From Babylonia areolata (taxonomy: Eukaryota; Mollusca; Gastropoda; Neogastropoda; Buccinidae), in assembly GCF_041734735.1 (NCBI RefSeq), contig NC_134879.1:4549384-4613383 (forward strand): DNA of 64,000 nt, read 5' to 3'. The position numbers and the translations under genes were made by a program. How positions within the stretch are numbered: position 1 is the stretch's first letter; each line of letters starts with the position of its first letter. Below are positions 56,881-64,000 of this stretch, one piece after another. Below the pieces are notes generated by a model that saw nothing but the letters and a program-made list of their open reading frames with translations, searched no databases and was not told the origin of the DNA.

Positions 56881-59480
56881 CCAACTACTACTACTACTAC
56901 TGTTATTGATGGGAAACAGTAGCTGGCAGGGGTCTTTTGATGGCCGCTTTGAATGCTGCGGTCGTCCCTACACTCACAACTCCTTCCAGCTGATTCCATT
57001 CCGATATTGTTTTGTTTTTTTTAAAAAGAAAAAAAAGAGTTCTTTAGCTGGTCTGTCCTGCAGAATGTAATGACAAAGCCCTTGCTGTTATTGAAAGTTT
57101 TTCTTTCTACTATGTTGTCCATATTACGGTCTTTATAAAATGTAGGCTTGGATCTTCTGCTGGTCTTGCTTGCAGGTGTCAAGAACTTTCTTGGTGGTAA
57201 GGCCGGTATTTGATTGTCAACAATCCTAAACATTGTAGTAAGTCGTATGATTTTGCGACGATCCTCTAAAGGTGGTAATATTTTTTTTTTTTTTGTAGCA
57301 TTTGCATCACGCAGCCTGGATCCCTTGATCTGCAGTCCCTGGTAACGAATCTGGCGGCCTGGTGTTGGACTCTCTCAAGCCTGTCGATGTCCTTTTTGAG
57401 GTGGGGGTCCCAGACTGCTGCTCCATACTCCAGCGTTGAACGGACAAGAGAGATGTATGCCATTCGACGGCTTTCGGGGGAGGGGGGGGGGGGGGAGGCA
57501 ATTCCTCAGGTTACGTCTGAGAAAGCTGAGTGAGCAGTTGGCTCTTTTGCAAATGTTTGTGATGTGCCAGTCCATTTCCGGTAGTTTGAGGTCTGTACTC
57601 CCAGATATGGGTTTTGTTGAACTTGTAGTGCGATTCCATTTAGTCTATAAAAGTATGTAGATTTTCCTGTGCTGGATAGAATGTAGCATTTCTGTGCATT
57701 AAATCGAATTCCCCAGTCTCTTGCCCGTACTTCCAGACTATCCAGGTCTTTCTTTAGGGTGATAATGGTCTTGGGAGGAGTGGATTTCTCGGTACAGGAG
57801 GCAGTCATCCGCGAAAAGGCGTACTGTTGATTTTGTGGATTGCGGCAAGTTATTTATGTATCACAGGAAGAGTAAAGGGCCCAGTACTGTACCTTGGGTA
57901 ACACCTGATATCACCTCTGTTTCCTCAGATTGCTCTCCCTCAAGGATCACTCTTATTTTACGTCGGGCCAGGAAGTTCTTGATCCATGTATGGGTGGGTC
58001 CTCTGATCCCGTAGTGATTCAGCTTGTGTAGCAGTGTGTCGTGTGGTACAGTGTCGAACGCCTTACTGAAATCCAGGATTACTACGTCTGTTTGGATGTT
58101 TGCATCATGCGATTTGAAAAGATCATGCATGGTGGTGAGCAACTGGGTTTCACACGAGTAGCCTTTCTTAAACCCGTAGTTTCTGTCGGTCAGTATGTTG
58201 TATTTTTCGAGGTGTCTATGGAGGTGGCAGCAGATAATGTGTTCTAGCAGTTTGCACGCTACAGAGGTCATGGACACTGGTCGGTAGTTTTCTGCTCTTT
58301 TCCTGTCGCCTTTCTAGAACACCCTTGAAATGTTTGCTGACAGCCAGTCTATGGGGAGGACTCCAGTGGTTATCGACTGTTGGAATATAATAGAGAGTGA
58401 CGGGGAAATGGTGTCCGCGCAAGTTTTCAGGATTTGGGATGGGATTCCGTCTGGGCCGCAGGCCTTGGAGGGGTTTATGTTCTTTAGGAGTTTAACAATT
58501 CCGTCTGTTGTAATGTTGAGATCTTCAATGCTGGGTTGAGCTAGGCCCTCCACTGAGGGAGATGGTTTCTCATGATCTCGAGTGAATACAGACTTGAACT
58601 GATCAAGAAGGATGTTTGCCTTGGAGTAGCTGTGGCTATACAGGGTGTTTCCTTTTTTCAGGGCTGATACACCTGTGTTGTCTTGCCGTCTGCCTTTGAT
58701 GTATCTTCAGAAGGGCTTCGGGTTCTCCCTTTGAAGCCTGCTTCAACGGTTTCATTGATGTATTTCCACTCTGCTCTTCTCAGTGCTCGGCGACTCTCTT
58801 TCCAAGGGAAGCGGTAGTTGGACCAGTTATTTAATTTCATGGCTTTCTTATAGGCCTCTTTTTCTAAGTATTCTCTTGACCTTCCTATCTATCCATGGTA
58901 AATTGCTGCTTTGTTTTTCCAGCCTAGAAGGGATATGTTTTTCTGTAGCTGGTACGGTTTTCTTTTTAACTCTATCCAGAGTTCATTTTTATCAGACCCT
59001 GCTTCCTGCATGGACTTCAGCTCAGTCTCTAGCTGACTTAGGTCGGTATTCAGGTCATCCCAGTTAGCCTTGGAGTACATGTAGTGTTTCCAGGGTTTCT
59101 CCTTTATCCTTTGGGGTTGTGTGTCCAGGTCAGTCACTACTGCTTCATGATCTGAGAGTCCTGGGATAGTTTTGGAAATTTTGGCAAGGGAAGGATTGGA
59201 GTCGAATACCAGGTCAATGGTCTTGTCTAATCTTGTGGGTTCATCATGGATTTGGGAGAGACCAGCTGACATGGAAAATCCAATAGTCGTTGCTGTCTGT
59301 GGCAATCCTGGGCACCGGCAGATACTGCTGAGTTACTCCAGTCAATGTCTGGGCAGTTGAAATCGCCTACAAAGAGGATCTGTTTTGCCCGTCAGTCCCA
59401 GAAATATTTTGTAGTGTGTGATCCAGTTCATCAAGGTCAGCAGTCGATCGATGGGGCATGTAGAAACAACCGGCTAATAG
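56880..59480 (-). mobile_element. CR1-like LINE, 5'-truncated
   Basis: On minus the element holds the end of an endonuclease (ILFVGDFNCPDIDWSN near 59380; QIHDEPTRLDKTIDLVFDSN and PGLSDHEAVVTDL at 59110-59250), the linker, RT (NPSKACGPDGIPSQIL; SMTSVACKLLEHIICCHL; VVILDFSKAFDTVPH, motif A; SGVTQGTVLGPLLF, motif B; RLFADDCLLY, motif C) and a C-terminal domain (LVRSTLEYGAAVWDPH; VQHQAARFV; EWNQLEGVVSVGTTAAF). It ends in (AGT)n at 56884-56901. Several frame changes and a G-run insertion near 57480 break it. It is distinct from the L2-like copies and lacks RNase H. Confidence 0.9.
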
Positions 59481-59870
59481 GTCTTAGTCACTTCGGTGGT
59501 GTTCAGTAGTGCCTGCTGTGAATTAAGCCCACCTACTAAGCTCCCTGCTGGCGACAATAAATACCCCCAGAGTTGAGACCGCCGCCACGTCCCTCCAACG
59601 ACAGTCCCTCATGAATCTGCCGACACTGAAGACCTTTACATGACTCACCCAAAGCACGGAAGTGGAGGGGGATCGAAGCTGAGGTCACGTTTAGAGCAGG
59701 GCATGATAGGCCGCATAATTCGAGACCATCTTTTAAAATATTGATGATGAAGGAAGAGGAGAATGACGATAATGATGATGACGATGTACTATGAAGGTCC
59801 ATTTTAGGTTTGGGACTACGTAACAAGGCTGTACTGTATCCGTTTCGTAATAATATCCCGGAATTAATCA
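59481..59870. other. No gene seen
   Basis: Mixed sequence 5' of the LINE, with a short GAT-rich run at 59745-59790. Confidence 0.45.
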
Positions 59871-60135
59871 GGCCCGAGAGGTACAGACACTTTCAGTGCT
59901 GATCAGGATATTTGAGCAACACACTCAAAGACGCAACTGTGAAGTGGGTGATACTTGTCCCAGTCTTCCCATTCAAGCTCAGAGCACACTTTAAGACTGG
60001 GTAGGAGCCGGCCGCGCACCAAACAACAGCAACAACAACAACAACAAACAAAAACAAAAAAACCTCCGCTGGGAATCGAACCTGGGTCCAGCCATCAATC
60101 AGCGACGCTAACCACATCGCCACGGCGGTCTGTTA
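59870..60135 (-). mobile_element. tRNA-derived SINE (family E)
   Basis: On minus the head CCGCCGTGGCGATGTGGTTA (A-box-like) and CCAGGTTCGATTCCCAG (B-box) is followed by an A/T-rich break and then CCTACCCAGTCTTAAAGTG and GCTTGAATGGGAAGACTGGG. The acceptor stem does not pair well, so a true tRNA gene is unlikely. Confidence 0.6.
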
Positions 60136-60214
60136 ATCTTTTTTTTTTCATGGATTGTCTACACTGGTCTCTATTTTCATTGTGTGACTAATGATTGTGT
60201 GACCTATCGGTATC

Positions 60215-60420
60215 GCTATGTGTCATTAGCGGGGAAATCGGTCATTTCCGAAAATGACTCCAATTTTCAGACATGCATACCTACAGAAATGACAGGTTCA
60301 GGCAGGCAGTCGTTTACGGAAATGTCTCAACACACCAGTCATTTTCGGGTCAAATCGGTCACCTTTACTTCCCGTTCTGCTTGGCGGGAAAATGTGCTAA
60401 ATGGCAAAAGATCCAGCGAA
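60215..60420. repeat. Palindromic GTCATTTCCG repeat
   Basis: GTCATTTCCGAAAATGAC at about 60241 is an almost perfect palindrome. Related half-sites GTCGTTTACGGAAATG and GTCATTTTCGGGTC follow within 110 bp. It resembles the end of a nonautonomous dispersed element. Confidence 0.5.
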
Positions 60421-60659
60421 CTGCAATATAAACATCAGGCGACTGCGACCTGGTCCAGAGTTAAAAACTCAGAGCTGTTTTGCACAAAGTTGCAGGACAA
60501 TGATTCTCAGCTGGGCAGGCTTTCACGAAAAATATAACATTTTATAGAAACCCCGCATAACAGGTGCAAGCGAAGTGGGGAAATGACTACTAAGCAAAGA
60601 AGAAATATTTCTCAATCATGAGCATATTATAGCGGAAGAAAGTAAAATCCGGAACTGGG

Positions 60660-60917
60660 AAAGAGAGAGAGAGAGAGAGAAAAAAAAACAACAAGAAGAA
60701 GAAACAAAAACATCAAATAAGATATATAAAAATATGTTATATAAAAGACTCTTTCATATAAAAAATATTGATTGATTGGTATGGATACTTACACACACAC
60801 ACACACACACACATCAAATAAAAGATCATACACGTCATCTGAGAAAGTAATATTGGTAGAAAGAGAAGGAATGGAAGAGGGGACACACACACACACACAC
60901 ACGCGCGCGCAAGATAG

Positions 60918-60967
<50 letters not shown>

Positions 60968-60970
60968 TGT
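60660..60970. repeat. GA, CA and (GATA)n microsatellites
   Basis: (GA)n at 60664-60680, (CA)n at 60791-60813 and 60884-60902, then (GATA)n and (GA)n to 60965. Confidence 0.9.
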
Positions 60971-61374
60971 AAAACATGCATACATAGATAGCCTCTTTTG
61001 ACCAAGGCGGCAAACCATAGAAACTGATGCTGGATAGCAGGTCGAAACTGAGAATGATAATTTAGATGTAGTATTTAGATCGAATATTCGAGATCTGAGC
61101 TGGAAAAAATACAGGTAGGCCTAATCGTTGGCGAGAATTTTACTTGACATACGTAACCTCTGTGTTTGTACATTACACTGAAAGAATTGTACTTCAAATG
61201 CAAAAACGACACTGGCAAAAGTTAATGATGAAACAATTATTGATTAGTGTGCACAGTGAAAACAATGGAGTTTTGGCTAAAGCACAATACAGTCCAGTCA
61301 GCTTAGTCCCGTGTCACGCTGCGGAAAAGCGTGCTTGTCTTGGAGATTCCATACTTGTATGGGTTGCGTGATTT

Positions 61375-61570
61375 GTGGGCTTATCCCAATTCGCCTATTT
61401 CCGATTCGCCTGTCACTCATTTCGTGATCCAGGTTCGCCTATTCCCAGTTCGTGTATGTGTATGTATTCAGTTGCTCTTTCTCTCTCTCTGTTTTAAAAA
61501 GCAAACAATGTGTGTGTGTGTGTGTACGTGTGTGCTTTCTTTCGTGCGTGTGTGTGCGTGCGTGTGTGTG

Positions 61571-61601
<31 letters not shown>

Positions 61602-61730
61602 CCGCGCTCGCTCGATCACGAGCGCGTGTGTGCGCTTTAGAGATGGAGTCCCGGAACAGGCGAAACGGGAACAGCGGGTGGGCAAGATGGGACAAAAGGT
61701 CCAACTTATAGGAGGTCACTGAGATTGGAG
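61375..61730. repeat. TTCGCC-motif repeat with inverted end and TG core
   Basis: AATTCGCCTATT, GATTCGCCTGT and GTTCGCCTATTCC occur at 61388-61445. The inverted forms GGAACAGGCGAAACGGGAAC and ACAAAAGG lie at 61651-61700. A (TG)n block sits between. It probably is a small inverted-repeat element. Confidence 0.5.
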
Positions 61731-61739
61731 CTGGGCTGA

Positions 61740-62440
61740 GACCAGGGTGGGGGATTGGGGGTGGGGGGTGGGGGCTGGAGGAGAGTGCCAGGGACCAGCC
61801 CTGGTTCTTCATGTAGCCCAGCATATCCTAGTAAAGGGGCGAATCTTTAGTCTGGGTAGGATTGGGAAAATCCGTTTGGACGCCAGCCACCCTGTAAGCC
61901 CATCCCCAAGGGTCACAGACGCCAAGACTTCCTGGAAGCCCAGGTCGGAGAGAGATAAGGTCCGGTCCCACTTGGGTGTTGAATCTTACCAGTGACAGCC
62001 CGGAACTGCCCAACGTCAACACACACTGTTCTCACCCCGCACAGATACCGGCTGGACAGTAGGGGCACCTGTCACGAGACAGTCACGGGGGGTGGGATGG
62101 GGAGGGGAGGGGGAAGGAGAATATATATATATATATATATATATTTAAAGATCAAGACGCTGTAATTGTAGAAATAAGGTTGTGTTAAAAAAAAATAAAA
62201 AAAAAAAAAAAATGTTCGCATGCCCATGTCAGCTGGCTAATCTTTTGCAGTTTGTTTCTGTCGGTCTCCGCTCGTAATTCGTAATGCACTCACTCCTGGC
62301 ATATAGGTTTGATCGAACACACACACACACACACACATCTATGTATGCATGGTTAAATATGTTTATTCATATATATCTATAAATATATAAATAGTATTCC
62401 TGAATATGTCGAAAAGTATTCATAGTCAAGATATTTTACG
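61740..62440. other. No gene seen; G-rich patches and (AT)n
   Basis: G-rich runs at 61745-61790 and 62085-62115, (AT)12 at 62122-62146 and poly-A near 62190. Nothing coding was recognised. Confidence 0.45.
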
Positions 62441-63900
62441 CAATATCATGCAATTCATTCTTCGTTTCTGTTTCAGCAATGTTATGCCGGCTTAAAAATA
62501 TCTTTTGGATCATTATTCTCAGTTTCAATCATAGCCTAAGGTCTTGGGTTTTCTCCCAACTCTTTAAAGTGGAGTTTGTGTAATTCGAGTAATTTCCTAT
62601 AAATTACCAACTTGGACATCTAGAAAATGATTCTTTAAACAACTGACTGAATAAACTGACTACAAATGAATAAGAAACTAAAAAGGTATAAACAAGAAAA
62701 AAAAGTTCTTAATCCACTTGACATTCTGCTGAAAAAGTATTCCAGAGAGAAAGAAGGAAAGAAAGGAAGAAAGAAAGAAACCGAATCAGTGATTCGACCA
62801 AAGTCTGGGACTTGGGCAGTTCTTTTTCAGGCATTCCATTTTCAGGTCACAACGGAATTGGGATCGGGATGACATGCCTACACCGACATTGTCAGCAATG
62901 TCAGCGTTATCTGGATCAAAGGTGCGAACCTTTCCGGATTTTCCTTATGATTTCAGTTTCAAATTCTTGGTGAATGAATGAATACTGGTACTCTGAAAAG
63001 CATGCGTTTCTGCATTTTCAGCGCGTGAGAACATTGGCGAGCCCCACAGACGACTCACTGTAAGTGAGAGGCTGTGAGGACAGTGGCCCAATATTGACCT
63101 GTTTATGTGTATCCGATGGAAAAATTATTTCTGCTTTTCCTGTGTTTCCGTATCTTTCTGAGTCATGTCACGTTGAACCGATGGGCCTGACTGATCTGAA
63201 TCAAATGGGTAAATCGTTTCTGTTCTTGCCTTTAGAAAGCCTCCTCGTCTTGTCCTGAAAGTTTGTGATCCAATAAATGTTGTTGGCCGGATCCAGAGCC
63301 TTCTGATGGTAGATGTTTTTGGGCAGATTCTTCACCATCTCGCTGTTGCGCTTGGATCTCTCCAGGCTGAGGTTCCCCGGCAGATCAGGCATCAGGCTTG
63401 CTATGACCATATCGGGGAAGCTCCGCCCATGCATACAGGTAATCTTGTCCGCGGACCAGATAAAAGGCTGCACGATCAGCTCAGATCCACAGGCACTCTT
63501 TTCACGTGCCGTCAAGCTGTCGGAAGTTCCCTCTTTGGCGGACTGTTCGCGAAGATGGTTCCGAGCAGCAATGACGCTGGCATCAACGCGCTTCTTGGCC
63601 CAGTGGTCAGCGTTGCTGTTTCTGTAGGCCCTCTTTGGGTCGGTGTACTTGGGTCTCCAGGCGGTTGCCTCGGTTATCGAGGGCTTCGGGGCGATCGCGA
63701 ATACATTCTTGTAACCAAACAGCATTTGCGAAAGCAGCCTCTTTCGAGTGTTTTTGATCTCTCTGTTCACTCTCTCTTCCTCCTCCCTCGTTGGCCGCGG
63801 CATTCTGTCGATGGTGAGCTGGAGACCACGTCTTCCGAAACCCAAACTAGTGCCGAACAGAAAAGGTGGAGACGTTCAAACCACAACAACAACAAAAACC
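62440..63900. repeat. Segmental duplication, copy 2
   Basis: Collinear with 52756-55260 but lacks the minisatellite and has one unit of the 78-bp repeat. The place corresponding to the minisatellite holds GGAATTGGGATCGGGATGAC (62862-62881), which resembles the minisatellite unit and may be its seed. Confidence 0.9.
63201..63803 (-). CDS. Unknown conserved protein, paralog 2 (200 aa)
   Basis: I start this gene at ATG 63803 (MPRPTREEEERVNREIKNTR) because it aligns with the start of paralog 1. The frame stays open 14 codons further upstream, but that extension is not conserved. Shared blocks are YTDPKRAY (53-60), DHWAKKRV (67-74), LREQSAKEGTS (84-94), SLMPDLPG (136-143), LERSKR (147-152) and the same NDLPI end. 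Residues about 24-48 are much more diverged than either flank. A Cys at 105 and CMH at 123-125 are specific to this copy or shared in part. Orientation and spacing (about 8 kb) match a tandem duplication. No family is recognised. Confidence 0.78.
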   Translation of the reverse strand: MPRPTREEEERVNREIKNTRKRLLSQMLFGYKNVFAIAPKPSITEATAWRPKYTDPKRAYRNSNADHWAKKRVDASVIAARNHLREQSAKEGTSDSLTAREKSACGSELIVQPFIWSADKITCMHGRSFPDMVIASLMPDLPGNLSLERSKRNSEMVKNLPKNIYHQKALDPANNIYWITNFQDKTRRLSKGKNRNDLPI

Positions 63901-63914
63901 ACCCCACTGTATGA

Positions 63915-64000
63915 TGTATCAGTATCAGTAGCTCAAGGATGCGTCACTGCGTTCGGACAAATCCATATACGCTACACCACATCTGCAAAACAGTTGCCTG
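63915..64000 (-). mobile_element. SINE family C 3' part, cut by window edge
   Basis: On minus, CGTATATGGATTTGTCCGAA followed by CGCAGTGACGCATCCTTGAG and a (CTGATA)n-like tail matches the tails at 51370 and 52740. The head lies beyond the window. Confidence 0.88.

Overview
The window is eukaryotic, from a repeat-rich animal genome. Spliced genes, many CA/TG microsatellites, tRNA-derived SINEs and several non-LTR retrotransposon lineages point to an invertebrate. The repeat families fit a marine gastropod mollusc; that assignment is inference from repeat style and cannot be proved from the sequence alone. No bacterial operon, CRISPR array, rRNA gene or convincing functional tRNA gene is present.

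Host genes are sparse and all lie on the minus strand. One internal exon (7082-7470) encodes the start of the catalytic domain of a beta-1,3-glucuronyltransferase of the B3GAT/GlcAT-I family. A two-exon AMP-dependent acyl-CoA synthetase-like gene (exon 1 at 34576-34887, exon 2 at 30930-32309) reads as a complete 563-residue enzyme. Two paralogous genes of unknown function (54569-55162, 197 residues; 63201-63803, 200 residues) lie in a diverged segmental duplication that includes their flanks. Four weaker candidate exons are listed as 'other'.

Most of the rest is mobile DNA. From left to right: CR1/L2-group LINE fragments (0.4-3.5 kb), tRNA-derived SINEs, a fragment resembling the C-terminal nuclease region of a LINE (8.5-9.1 kb), an L2-like LINE on minus (12.2-14.3 kb), a nearly full-length LINE with endonuclease, reverse transcriptase and RNase H preceded by a coiled-coil plus SGNH-esterase-like ORF1 (16.2-21.7 kb), a second L2-like copy on plus (27.3-29.4 kb), a LINE C-terminal fragment (46.1-46.6 kb) and a CR1-like LINE (56.9-59.5 kb). 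At least five tRNA-headed SINE families occur. Two of them share a central domain but differ in head and tail, and a third long/short pair differs in 3' tail.

Tandem DNA is unusually abundant. There is a 1.6-kb triplet-repeat block with 60-bp higher-order units just upstream of the synthetase start codon, an 11-bp G-rich minisatellite of about 64 units with a 154-bp (14-unit) higher-order period downstream of the first paralog, and a five-copy 78/79-bp array beside it that is single-copy in the other duplicate. Several long CA/TG arrays directly abut LINE 3' tails, suggesting microsatellite birth at insertion sites. The strongest items for follow-up are the duplicated unknown gene pair with its unequal flanking repeats, the esterase-type ORF1 beside an RNase H-bearing LINE, and the modular SINE families.
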